In this document: positions 31,872 to 40,256 of the stretch, one piece after another
Position numbering within the stretch: position 1 is the stretch's first letter
Layout of the letters: the number at the start of each line of letters is the position of its first letter
NCBI GenBank assembly: GCA_035297145.1
Contig: DATGZN010000050.1
Span: 1-41,156, forward strand
Length of the DNA: 41,156 nt
Direction of reading: 5' to 3'
Source: QHXW01 sp035297145
GTDB lineage: Bacteria; Acidobacteriota; Terriglobia; Bryobacterales; Bryobacteraceae
Notes under the pieces: generated by a model
The model's database searches: none
Seen by the model: only the letters and a program-made list of their open reading frames with translations
What the model was told of the DNA's origin: nothing
Position numbers and translations under genes: made by a program

Positions 31872-33110
31872 TCAGCCGTAGGTAGTTTCTGGAATTGCGC
31901 TCCGGTATGCTCTGCCATTGGGCGGTGTCTCACGCTCCATGACCAAACCACCGGACCGCCCACATGTGGCCAGAAGGTACTGGGTCAGGTCCAGGTGCGC
32001 CAGCCTGAAGAGTTCGTCCGGATGCAGAAACATCAACGGCGTCTTGGCCCAATGCGAACGAGCGATGGCGGAGGCTGCCTGCGGCACCACCACGGCTGGC
32101 TGTGCTTTGAGCAGATGCTGGATGTCCACCATCGGTAAGGGCTCATCCAAAACCGTACGGTCAACCACAATGCGTCGAACACCCACGGCGCTTGAGATGA
32201 CTGACTCGATCTGATGCAGCATGGCTGCACCGCAGCGGACCGACGCCGGTTCCCGATCGACAATCAATGCCAGGCAGTCACAAAGCTTCAGGGCCGCGAC
32301 GACCCCTTCATCTATGCGCGCAGGCAGATCCAAGACGACATAAGGAGCCACCTTCCGCGCCGCTGAGATAATGGCATGCACGTAGTCAGCACCGATGGAA
32401 GGCCGAATGCCTGGAGAACTGGTGGGACACAGCAGGCGGAGCCCCCGGACGGCTTCCACCAGGTGGTGCTCCACGTCCGATGCGGTAATCGTATTCGCAG
32501 GTTTCTCTAATAGTCCAACGATGCCACGTGCCGGCTCACTCTGCGCGTAAAGCGATAAGGTTCCCGGACCAGGCTGAAGCTCAATCACCACAGCATCCGA
32601 GCCGTTTTGCACCAGCACGGCAGCGATATTTACCGCCGTCGTCGATGTTCCAACGCCTCCCTTACTCCCAATAAAGCCCATCACGATCCCGGGTTTCGCC
32701 GCCGCCTCTCGGTCCTGTGCAACTCGACGGTATAAGCGGTGCAATGCCATATTCATGGACCGCGCGATGAGCTTGGGCTGAATGAGGCTCTTCACCAGGT
32801 AGTCCTGTGCCCCGTCTTTTACGGCCTGTAGCGCCGTCTTGTCGTCATCCAGGCCGGTGAGCACAACGATCGGGACACCGCCGGCTTGCTCTTGCACGCG
32901 CAGGAACGTTTCATAGCCCGTGCTGTCGGGGAGATTCAAGTCCACCAGAATGATTTCGGGGCGAAACCGTTCTACGGCTGCAATCCCCCCGGCCAGGGTC
33001 CGGCAGGTTTGTACATCGAACGCCTCTTCAGAGCGAGTCAAGACTGCGCCAACAAGCCGCTGGTAATCCTCGTCGTCTTCGATAATCAGGATACGCTTAA
33101 AATTGGGCAT
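31872..33110 (-). CDS. Receiver fused to a CpaE/TadZ-like MinD-family ATPase
   Basis: 412 aa. Residues 5-125 form an intact receiver (IIEDDEDYQRLV, phospho-Asp57 in LVDLNLPD, Thr in LTGLDD, Lys107 in LVKSLIQPK). Residues about 142-385 are a ParA/MinD-type ATPase: deviant Walker A GFIGSKGGVGTSTTAV (signature Lys150), switch region AVVIELQPGPGTLSLYAQSE and Walker B YVVLDLPARID. The DLP and the layout match CpaE/TadZ, the polar localisation ATPase of Tad/Flp pilus systems. In classical CpaE/TadZ the N-terminal receiver-like domain is usually degenerate; here it looks phosphorylatable. In the switch region Glu stands where MinD has Asp. No pilus genes are nearby. Likely links the phosphorelay to spatial positioning. 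Confidence 0.87.
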   Translation of the reverse strand: MPNFKRILIIEDDEDYQRLVGAVLTRSEEAFDVQTCRTLAGGIAAVERFRPEIILVDLNLPDSTGYETFLRVQEQAGGVPIVVLTGLDDDKTALQAVKDGAQDYLVKSLIQPKLIARSMNMALHRLYRRVAQDREAAAKPGIVMGFIGSKGGVGTSTTAVNIAAVLVQNGSDAVVIELQPGPGTLSLYAQSEPARGIVGLLEKPANTITASDVEHHLVEAVRGLRLLCPTSSPGIRPSIGADYVHAIISAARKVAPYVVLDLPARIDEGVVAALKLCDCLALIVDREPASVRCGAAMLHQIESVISSAVGVRRIVVDRTVLDEPLPMVDIQHLLKAQPAVVVPQAASAIARSHWAKTPLMFLHPDELFRLAHLDLTQYLLATCGRSGGLVMERETPPNGRAYRSAIPETTYG

Positions 33111-33121
33111 GTCACTCGTCT

Positions 33122-33149
33122 CTATCGACTGCCCGCGTTTTCAACTTTA
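33122..33149 (-). promoter_or_regulatory. Sigma-28-like promoter
   Basis: TAAAGTT (TAAA 33149-33146), 16 nt, then GTCGATAG (33129-33122), ending 11 nt before the ATG of the receiver-ATPase gene. It is paralogous to the element at 30851-30878, because the two genes arose by duplication. Confidence 0.45.
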
Positions 33150-33566
33150 GTCTGACTGTGGCGGTGTCTCATTGCACGGCGGGCTCGAGTGCCCGATGAG
33201 CCCCTCCACTGCCACCAATAAATCACCCACAGGCCGGATCTTGTCAAATTTGGCGTCAGCTCCCAGCTGAACCGCCAGCCGCAAATACGTATCCGCCAGG
33301 CCCGCTCCTGAAACTGCCAGTATCTTCGAGCGGCAACCCTGACGTTGCAGTCGCCGGATGATCTCGAGGCCTTCGATATCGGGCATGACAATGTCTAGAA
33401 TCACCAACCGAAAGCATTGTTCTTCCAGTATGGCAACGGCGCTGTTACCACCCGCGGAATCGAGGACCTGGTACCCGGCTGCTTCGAGCTGATGGCGGGC
33501 CAGGATTCGATAGTCTAAATCGTCGTCAACTACCAGGATTGGCACTTTTGGGATGCACCCGTCCAT
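33147..33566 (-). CDS. Single-domain response regulator
   Basis: A 139-aa free receiver. The acidic triad is in ILVVDDDLDYRILARHQLEA, the phospho-Asp in LVILDIVMPDIEGLEIIRRL, the Ser in LAVSGAG and the Lys in AKFDKIRPVGDL. There is no output domain; a short polar tail ends the protein. CheY-like proteins of this type act as phosphate sinks, relay intermediates or protein-binding switches. A GCCGATAA (33597-33590) lies 23 nt before the ATG, without a matching -35. The stop is 36 bp before the start of the receiver-ATPase gene, so the two may be co-transcribed. Confidence 0.9.
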   Translation of the reverse strand: MDGCIPKVPILVVDDDLDYRILARHQLEAAGYQVLDSAGGNSAVAILEEQCFRLVILDIVMPDIEGLEIIRRLQRQGCRSKILAVSGAGLADTYLRLAVQLGADAKFDKIRPVGDLLVAVEGLIGHSSPPCNETPPQSD

Positions 33567-33653
33567 ACGGATTACCGGTCCTACTCAGCTTATCGGCAGC
33601 TCTTTGGGAGAGATGACAAAGTTTCGTGTCCGCTCGCCGCGGCGCCGCGCTTC

Positions 33654-34064
33654 TTAAATGGCCGCGCGACCGGCTACACTCGACTCATGCGACGCGCCCG
33701 CATTTTGGTCTCGAACGATGCAGGCAAATGTGTGGGTATCCACCGGTTTGGTGATGTAGCCGTCGCAACCGGCGGCTAAGCAGTTCTCCTCATCTCCTTT
33801 CATGGCATAGGCCGTCAGCGCTACGATGACGACATCGCTCCACTTGGGGTCCGCCCTCAATTGGCGCGTCAACTCCAGCCCATCCGTTCCCGGAAGTTGG
33901 ACGTCCATCAGAATCAATTGCGGACGATAGGTTCTGAGAACCTCTAGCGCCAGCCCGGCGTCCTCGGCGGTGCGCACCTCGAAACCGTCAGACTCCAGCA
34001 GAAACTGCGTCAGCACCAGGTTGTCAGGACTATCGTCTACAACCAAAACCGCTTCATTCCCCAT
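33654..34064 (-). CDS. DivK/CheY-like response regulator
   Basis: A 136-aa free receiver starting at ATG 34064, overlapping the end of the hybrid kinase gene by 11 nt, so translation is coupled. Signatures: VLVVDDSPDNLVLTQFLLES, phospho-Asp in LILMDVQLPGTDGLELTRQL, Thr in VALTAYAMKGDEENCLAAGC and Lys in DGYITKPVDT. The TAYAMKGD-AGCDGYI-KP pattern is that of DivK-type regulators and of receivers that close hybrid kinases. It is the likely first phosphate acceptor from the kinase encoded just upstream. No output domain. Confidence 0.92.
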   Translation of the reverse strand: MGNEAVLVVDDSPDNLVLTQFLLESDGFEVRTAEDAGLALEVLRTYRPQLILMDVQLPGTDGLELTRQLRADPKWSDVVIVALTAYAMKGDEENCLAAGCDGYITKPVDTHTFACIVRDQNAGASHESSVAGRAAI

Positions 34065-36912
34065 TTACCACCTTCACTGTTCCCTGCATTCCGGCACGCT
34101 CCAGCGCAGCAACCAGGTCCTCCCGGCTAACCGGTTTCTTTAGGACCTCCTGTATGTCAGGAAGTGCCGCCCCATCCATCTCCTCGACCATGGAAATTAC
34201 GATCACCGGCGTGGTGCGATTTTGTTCGATCGCTCGGATCTGCTCCAGCAAGTTTTTGCCACAGCCGTCCGGAAGAAGCATATCCAAGGTGATCGCATCA
34301 AATGACCGATCATGGCATTTCGCCACTGCCTCAGCACATGTTCCGGCCGTCTCGACCGCAAAGCCCTCTTTCTGCAACATGCGTGTGAGCAGAGTCCGCT
34401 CGATCCTTTCGTCCTCAATGATGAGAAGTTGCGGTGACTGGGTCGCCACCCGGCTGCCGCCCGCGCGCGGCAGCACGGCGAAGAAACTGCTGCCTACACC
34501 TGGGGTACTCTCCACGCCAACCCGGCCGCCCTGGGCCTCCACAATGCGCTTCGTCAGAGCTAGTCCCAAGCCAGTGCCCTGGAACCGTTTTGCCTTGCCC
34601 GAGTCGAGTTGCTGGAACTCTATGAATAACTTTCCGAGGTCTTGCTGGGGAATTCCCACGCCTGTGTCGGATACTTCCAGGCGGAACTCGCTCGCCCCCT
34701 CTGCCCTCAGATTCACGCACACCCGTCCACCTTCGCCAGTGAACTTGAGCGCATTCGAGACGTAATTGTACAGGACCTGTTTAAGCCGCCCGGGATCGGT
34801 GACTAAGGTCGCCACCTCAGGCTCGATCTGGGTCTCGATCTGGATGCGTTTGGCCGTGGCCAGGCCACCCAGGATTCCCGTGACCTCGAGGATGACCTTC
34901 GAGCTTGATATTGATTCGGGGTGAAACTCCAAACGCCCGGCTTCGACCTTGCTGAGATCCAGGACGTCATTGATGAGTTGCAGCAGGTGCTTGGCGCTAG
35001 TGAGGACACGGCCTAGAATCTCCTGCTGCCGGTCCGATACCGGCCCCAGCCTGCCGTCATGCAGGAGTTCGCTGAAGCCGATGATGCCGTTGAGCGGCGA
35101 TCGCAACTCGTGCGACATGTTGGCCAGGAATTCGCTCTTCATGCGATTGGCCGCCTCCACTCGCCGGTTGGTTTCCCCCAGCGCCAGGTTCTGCTCCCGC
35201 AGTTGCTCCTCCAGGCGCTTGCGATCCGTCACATCATGCGCGGCCACAAAGATCAAACCCTGTCGGGGAACCGATGCGGCATTGAACGTGAGCCATTTAT
35301 AGGAACCGTCTTTCGCGCAAACACGAATCTCCACGGCATCGAGTTCCGCACCCGACCGTAACATTTGAACAGCGGCCAGCGCCCGCGAACAGTCGTCTCG
35401 ATGAACAAAATCCAACATCGGCCTGGAGCGCAGTTCGAGCCCGGTGAATCCGAGTGTCCTCTCCCAGGCCGGGTTGAGCACACGGATCTGGCCCTCTATG
35501 CCCGCGATGCAAAGCATGTCGAGAGATAGCGCGAAGAACTGATTCCGTTCGTCCACGGCGAGCCGGCGTGATTCAGCCATCTCCATGCTCTCCAACGCAA
35601 ATGAGACATCGGCGGCCAATTTATCCAGCAGCGCCAGGTTCTCGTCGGCAAACAATCCGGGCTCGGAAGCATAGAGGTTCAGCGCCGCGATAGGCCGGCC
35701 GTGCACCGATAATGGAAAGCTGCCCACCGACCGGTACCCGCGGCGCAACGCCTCCTCCCGCCAGGGGGCGAAGCGCGGATCGGTCTCGGTGTCATCGCAG
35801 ACGAATTGACGCCCATCGCGGAGAGCGGTTCCGACAGGGCCCTGCCCGGACGGCTCGTCCGCCACGGAAATCCGGACATCCTTCAGGTATCCGTCCTCCA
35901 GCCCGGCATGCGCCACAGGTTTGACCAGCGATGTTGCCGGGTCGACCACCCCCACCCAGGCCATGAGGAACCGGCCCTGCTCGATTGCGATCTGGCAGAT
36001 CCGGCGGAACAGCTCGTCGCGTTCCCGGATGTGCACGGTGGCCTGGCTCACTTCGGTGGATACCGAATACAGCCGATTCAGTTGCCGGATCCGCTCGTCC
36101 GCTCGCCTGCGCGCGGTTATGTTTTCGGCGATCATTTCGAAGCATGTCGCCACGCCGTTGTTGTCCCGTAGAATACGGCCGCTGAGGCGGATGGTGATCA
36201 GGCCGCCTTCCTTGCGTTTCCACTCGACGTCGGTCTCCCGCATTCGCCCCTGCTGTTCATATTCTCTGGCCAAGCAGTGGCACGTTTCGACATCCAGGGC
36301 GATCCGATGGGCCGACTCGCTCGCGAGCAGATCCGCGGCTGAATCATATCCGAGCATTTCCGCCATGGCCGCATTCACATCCAGGAAGCGGCCATTCTCT
36401 GCGTTCACCCGCAGAATTCCGCAGGGGGCGCTCTCAATCAGAGACCGGTAGCTGGCTTCGGAGCGCCGCAAGGCCTCTACCGCTTCCGCGCGCTCCTCGC
36501 GCAGACGCCTCTCTTCGAGTGCCTGCCGGACGGCCGCGGGAAGGCGGGCCGGCCGGTCTTTCAATACGTAATCCGCCACGCCTTCTTTCAGGCACTCGAC
36601 GGCTTTTTCGTCGCCTAGTGAGCCGGTCACAAGGATGAATGGGACGCTCGCTCCCTTCGCCTGGAGCGCCCTGAAAACTTCCATGCCGGTGGCGCCCGGC
36701 ATGCGATAACCCGACAGAATGACGTCGTACTCTGTTCCGGCGACCCGCTTGAGGACTTCGTCCAATGTGATCGCCACATCCGACGCAACGTCGAACCCCG
36801 CGGATTGGAGGGTCCACGACAGCAGCTCCACGTCCGCGGATTGATCCTCGAAGAAGAGTACTCGCAGGGGAACCCTGGTTGCGTCACTTTTTTGGGGAGA
36901 GCCGCGTCTCAA
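34054..36912 (-). CDS. Multi-sensor hybrid histidine kinase (REC-PAS-GAF-PAS-HK-REC)
   Basis: 952 aa from TTG 36912, without a signal peptide or membrane helix, so a soluble kinase. Order: receiver 1 (16-130), PAS (150-270), GAF (285-445, typical VGTALRDGRQFVCDDTETDP), PAS (455-565), HisKA with His601 in EFLANMSHELRSPLNGIIGF, ATPase domain (700-815; YNYVSNALKFTG, DTGVGIP, GTGLGLAL), receiver 2 (828-945; Asp877 in LDMLLPDG, Lys in LKKPVS). In receiver 1 the site normally reading S-D-Y is SGY (DVILSGYRMPG), so the phospho-Asp is Gly68; it is probably a pseudo-receiver that only senses or docks. The downstream receiver gene overlaps its end. Confidence 0.93.
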   Translation of the reverse strand: MRRGSPQKSDATRVPLRVLFFEDQSADVELLSWTLQSAGFDVASDVAITLDEVLKRVAGTEYDVILSGYRMPGATGMEVFRALQAKGASVPFILVTGSLGDEKAVECLKEGVADYVLKDRPARLPAAVRQALEERRLREERAEAVEALRRSEASYRSLIESAPCGILRVNAENGRFLDVNAAMAEMLGYDSAADLLASESAHRIALDVETCHCLAREYEQQGRMRETDVEWKRKEGGLITIRLSGRILRDNNGVATCFEMIAENITARRRADERIRQLNRLYSVSTEVSQATVHIRERDELFRRICQIAIEQGRFLMAWVGVVDPATSLVKPVAHAGLEDGYLKDVRISVADEPSGQGPVGTALRDGRQFVCDDTETDPRFAPWREEALRRGYRSVGSFPLSVHGRPIAALNLYASEPGLFADENLALLDKLAADVSFALESMEMAESRRLAVDERNQFFALSLDMLCIAGIEGQIRVLNPAWERTLGFTGLELRSRPMLDFVHRDDCSRALAAVQMLRSGAELDAVEIRVCAKDGSYKWLTFNAASVPRQGLIFVAAHDVTDRKRLEEQLREQNLALGETNRRVEAANRMKSEFLANMSHELRSPLNGIIGFSELLHDGRLGPVSDRQQEILGRVLTSAKHLLQLINDVLDLSKVEAGRLEFHPESISSSKVILEVTGILGGLATAKRIQIETQIEPEVATLVTDPGRLKQVLYNYVSNALKFTGEGGRVCVNLRAEGASEFRLEVSDTGVGIPQQDLGKLFIEFQQLDSGKAKRFQGTGLGLALTKRIVEAQGGRVGVESTPGVGSSFFAVLPRAGGSRVATQSPQLLIIEDERIERTLLTRMLQKEGFAVETAGTCAEAVAKCHDRSFDAITLDMLLPDGCGKNLLEQIRAIEQNRTTPVIVISMVEEMDGAALPDIQEVLKKPVSREDLVAALERAGMQGTVKVVNGE

Positions 36913-37019
36913 GCTGGTCTCACTTTCACCCCTGCCAGACTTCGGCTGGTCCGACGCCGAATCCCCTGGGGCATGGTTATCGCGTGTCCGTTGTTTGGCA
37001 TAGCCATTCGCCTACTTCG

Positions 37020-37047
37020 CTATCGACAAAATCAGAGTTAACCTTCA
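37020..37047 (-). promoter_or_regulatory. Weak sigma-28-like promoter
   Basis: TGAA (37047-37044), 16 nt, then GTCGATAG (37027-37020). It lies 107 nt upstream of the hybrid kinase start. It matches three of four -35 bases and six of eight -10 bases, so it is only suggestive. Confidence 0.3.
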
Positions 37048-37229
37048 CGCGGATTTAGGGATCCACCATGACGAACTCACCGCGCGCGGAGGGGGTTCCC
37101 AGCAAGAGACCGACCGATGGGGCCGCGAGGCCGAATCCACATCGACCATCGAAATGGAAGCCCTAATGGGTTCTGCGCAAACTGCCGATAGTCAACCCGG
37201 AGGGATCGCTAGCGCTCCCGCAGCTGCCT

Positions 37230-37776
37230 GTGCAGCGCCCAGCACTTGCTTTTTTCTGGCCCCGGTCCATCTCGATAGCTCCCAGAGAGCACCGAGCCGA
37301 GATAGAGCCTGCCAGCCTGTTTGCAGCCATCCAGCAGGCTTCGGAAATCGTTGTCATCACGGATACTGAAGGCGCTATTCAGTACGTCAATCCTGCTTTT
37401 ACCAAAATGACCGGTTACAGCGCCGAGGAAGCCATCGGACAGTATCCGCGAATCCTGAAGTCAGGATCCCGCATATTACAAGAATTTGTGGGACACCATC
37501 CGCGCTGGGAGGGTCTGGCGCGGCGAACTCGTCAACCGGCGAAAAGACGGCACACTCTATACCGAGGAAATGAGCATCACGCCGGTTCGCGATGCTGATG
37601 ATTCGATTATCCAATACATTGCGATCATCGCCATGATTGCCTCTGCCATGGAGGAGGACCGGAAACGGTGCATAGAATCGGGCATGGACGGATATGTGAT
37701 GAAGCCCATCCGAGTCAACAAACTATTCGCGGAGGCCGGCCGTATTCTGTCGATGATGAAAGGGGCCTTATCCTGA
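37230..37776 (+). pseudogene. Collapsed PAS-hybrid kinase: PAS joined to receiver tail
   Basis: Two frames together read one damaged protein. The first gives a PAS start (FAAIQQASEIVVITDTEGAI, QYVNPAFTKMTGYSAEEAIG) up to ILQEF at about 37487. A frameshift follows, then LWDTIRAGRVWRGELVNRRK, DGTLYTEEMSITPVRDADDS and IIQYIAI. Directly after this, where a kinase core should begin, the sequence becomes a receiver C-terminus: IAMIASAMEEDRKRCIESGM, DGYVMKPIRVNKL. So the H-box, the ATPase domain and most of the receiver were deleted. A possible original N-terminus starts at ATG 37068 but stops after 33 codons. Not expected to be functional. Confidence 0.72.
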
Positions 37777-37904
37777 GGCGTGCTGCTCGGCGTCAAATTG
37801 AGACCTGAATGTGTCAAGCAGACCAGAACGGATACGGACACAAAGAATACATGGCGCTGAAGGGAAGATGGGAATCAAAGACGGCCAGCATCATCCGCCA
37901 GGGT

Positions 37905-39386
37905 TCAATCGATAAGACGCAACACTCTGGCCGCAAGCTCGGCGGGATTGAACGGCTTGATGACGTAGTCGGCAGCGCCGTGCCCAAAGCCGCGAATGAC
38001 GTCTTCTTCCTGCTGTCGCGCGGTAAGCAAGAGGACAGGGATGCTACGGGTGTACACGTCCCTCTTCATTTTTAGCAGGACGTCGAACCCGTCCATTCCT
38101 GGCATATTGATGTCCAACACTAACGCACTCGGCCGTAGGTCTTTGACCATCTGCAAAGCTTCCGCGCCGTCGCAGGCAACGTGGCAATCTACATGAAATT
38201 TCTCTAAGCTTGCACTGACGAGCCGAGTTATGTCCAAATCGTCGTCTGCGATCACCACAGCCGGCATGGAAACTCCAGGCCGCCGGCGGCCTGACGTGCG
38301 CCCTTGGGGGGACTTGGAAAGCAAGCCATAGGCCCGTAGGACGACTTCCTCGGCATCCCACGGCGGCGTCAGGAAGTCCGGAGGTTGCCGGGTGGCGCTG
38401 GCTCCCACCAGCGCTTCGCAAGGACCGATGAGCAGAAGTGGCTTGGTATTGTTCCCGAGTTGTTCCGCATTAGCCCAGGGATCGAGTTCAGTTGTGGACA
38501 GCTTCACGATCAGCATGTCAAACAGCGATACAATTTCAGCGCCGGGTGACACTTTCGTAAACGTTCTCGTCGACGCCTGCACCTGCTCCAAAGGCCGCGT
38601 GATCCTCTGGTTTTCTGTTGCCGAGAACCCGATTAAGGCCAAGCGTTTGCCGGAAAGGCAACTAACGATTTTGGGAGGCCAGGTTCGTTCAGGTTTCTTG
38701 GTGAAGGCAATTTCCGAGAAGCAGGCCATCAGCTCTTTCATACCCGTGCGGAGGGTTTCTTTTGTCTCTACTACTGGATGAGTCAAAAGCTCTTCCAGAT
38801 TTCGTGCCGGCCGCGTGATTTCGGGGAAACCCAAGGTACCGGCTATACCACCCCAACGGTGGAAGAACCGCCGCGCCTTGTCGGTGCTGAACTCTGTTTC
38901 CAGGCTTGTCAGGAGCTTGGGGATCTCATCTAGCCCTTCTGCCAAAAGGTTGTTCCGAAGTTCAGCTAGCAGGTCCTCACTGTCACCGTTCGCCGCAGGC
39001 TCCTCCTCCCTGGTCTGTTCTTTCATAAACTTACCCACTAAGGACGGTAGTGTTCGAACATCGATCGGTTTGGTGATATATCCGTCGCAGCCTGCACTCC
39101 GCGCTTTCTGAGAGTCTCCTTTCATTGCATAGGCAGTGAGAATCACAATGGAGGTCTGGCGTAGAGCTGGATCCTTGCGGAGCTGTCTGGCCAGCTCCAA
39201 TCCATCCATGTCTGGTAACTGAATATCGATCAAAACCAGCTGTGGAGAGAAAGCTTTTAGCACATCTAAGGCTTCTTCTGCCGATTTTGCTGAGCGGAGC
39301 GAATACCCCTCTGCAGTGAGCAACGCGCGGATCAGCTTGACGCTCATCGCGTCATCATCGACGATCAGAATGTGTTCGTCGTGCAT
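37905..39386 (-). CDS. REC-Hpt-pseudoREC-REC phosphorelay protein
   Basis: 493 aa from ATG 39386 (an in-frame GTG lies 3 nt earlier). An N-terminal receiver (1-122) has the acidic pair in ILIVDDDAMS, Asp54 in LVLIDIQLPD and Lys in DGYITKPIDV. An Hpt-like segment (135-235) has FFHRWGGIAGTLGF: the His is kept but the usual following Lys is Gly. The middle part (about 250-365; RLALIGFSATENQRITRPLE, FDMLIVKLST) has receiver-like strands without a phospho-Asp. The C-terminal receiver (about 372-493) is complete (VVIADDDLDITRLV, Asp in LVLDINMPGMDG, Lys in YVIKPFNPAEL). There is no DNA-binding output. It could carry phosphate between its own domains. Confidence 0.85.
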   Translation of the reverse strand: MHDEHILIVDDDAMSVKLIRALLTAEGYSLRSAKSAEEALDVLKAFSPQLVLIDIQLPDMDGLELARQLRKDPALRQTSIVILTAYAMKGDSQKARSAGCDGYITKPIDVRTLPSLVGKFMKEQTREEEPAANGDSEDLLAELRNNLLAEGLDEIPKLLTSLETEFSTDKARRFFHRWGGIAGTLGFPEITRPARNLEELLTHPVVETKETLRTGMKELMACFSEIAFTKKPERTWPPKIVSCLSGKRLALIGFSATENQRITRPLEQVQASTRTFTKVSPGAEIVSLFDMLIVKLSTTELDPWANAEQLGNNTKPLLLIGPCEALVGASATRQPPDFLTPPWDAEEVVLRAYGLLSKSPQGRTSGRRRPGVSMPAVVIADDDLDITRLVSASLEKFHVDCHVACDGAEALQMVKDLRPSALVLDINMPGMDGFDVLLKMKRDVYTRSIPVLLLTARQQEEDVIRGFGHGAADYVIKPFNPAELAARVLRLID

Positions 39387-39395
39387 CACTATCTC

Positions 39396-39423
39396 TTATC
39401 GGAAGATTAGACGCGTTGCTTTA
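39396..39423 (-). promoter_or_regulatory. Sigma-28-like promoter
   Basis: TAAAGC (TAAA 39423-39420), 16 nt, then TCCGATAA (39403-39396), seven of eight bases of the FliA -10. It ends 9 nt before the ATG of the REC-Hpt-REC gene, implying an almost leaderless mRNA. It is not a copy of the 30.9/33.1 kb pair. Confidence 0.5.
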
Positions 39424-39455
39424 GGCGAGCGGGAAGGCCGCACCGTTGATGAAGA

Positions 39456-40241
39456 TTAGATGCCGTACTCCCGTTCCAAAGAATGAATAGTCTTGGTGAT
39501 TGAGAGAGCGAGCTGGTCGTTGGGGTCCACGTCGATTTCGTTGCTTTTCATCGCTCTTACAGAGAAGCCGAGGCGGTCCGCAACAACACAGGCTGCATGA
39601 ACAAGCATTGTCAACTCACCGTTTTTGGGATCCGGAGCGTGATGATGGAGGGCGACGTCGATAAACGTCTTGGGAAGGTTCCAGTGTTCGATGACCCAGG
39701 CGCCGGCCATGCAATGGTCCAACCCAAATTGGGTACGCTCCAGTTCCTGCAAATCGCCGCCACTTGCTATGATCTGGTCGTAGAGAATCGGTTGCGTCAC
39801 CAGTAATGCGAGTCTCCCGATGTCGTGGAATAACCCGGCGTTGTACGCCTCGTCCGGATCCCGATTAAACAACTGCGCAAAATCCTTAGCCGCAAGAGCG
39901 CAAGCCAGATTGTGATGCCACGATCGCCGGATTGAATCTCTCGGCCCGGTTTGTTTCAGGAATTTTGAGAAACTTAACGTCAACAAAAGGCCTGTCAGTC
40001 TCGAAGTGCCGAGCATTGGAAGCGCTTGGGGAATGGTAGTCACGGCATATCGTGCGCTTACCAGCGCCGAGTTGGCTAGTCGGAGTACCTCAGCTGAGAG
40101 CGCGGCGTCCGTTTTCAGTAACTCTGCTATTTCCTGGAGCGAGACCGACTCTTTAGCAAGCAGGTGGATCGCTTTTGCGGCAACGGGCGGAAAGGGCGGA
40201 AGATTTTTGAGGGCTAGCACCGCGCGTTCGGAGGTATCCAT
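39456..40241 (-). CDS. HDOD-domain signalling protein
   Basis: 261 aa from ATG 40241 (an in-frame TTG lies 6 nt upstream). The whole protein is an HDOD domain: LKNLPPFPPVAAKAIHLLAK, LLKTDAALSAEVLRLANSAL, YAVTTIPQALPMLGTSRLTG, and the HD-like centre AYNAGLFHDIGRLALLVTQP, then WVIEHWNLPKTFIDVALHHH. HDOD proteins are usually non-catalytic relatives of HD-GYP phosphodiesterases that work in signalling, often in chemotaxis, motility or DNA-damage circuits. It lies 69 bp upstream of the REC-Hpt-REC gene on the same strand and has its own sigma-28-like element, so it may be an output of the relay. Confidence 0.92.
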   Translation of the reverse strand: MDTSERAVLALKNLPPFPPVAAKAIHLLAKESVSLQEIAELLKTDAALSAEVLRLANSALVSARYAVTTIPQALPMLGTSRLTGLLLTLSFSKFLKQTGPRDSIRRSWHHNLACALAAKDFAQLFNRDPDEAYNAGLFHDIGRLALLVTQPILYDQIIASGGDLQELERTQFGLDHCMAGAWVIEHWNLPKTFIDVALHHHAPDPKNGELTMLVHAACVVADRLGFSVRAMKSNEIDVDPNDQLALSITKTIHSLEREYGI

Positions 40242-40256
40242 ACACAACCATTCTTC

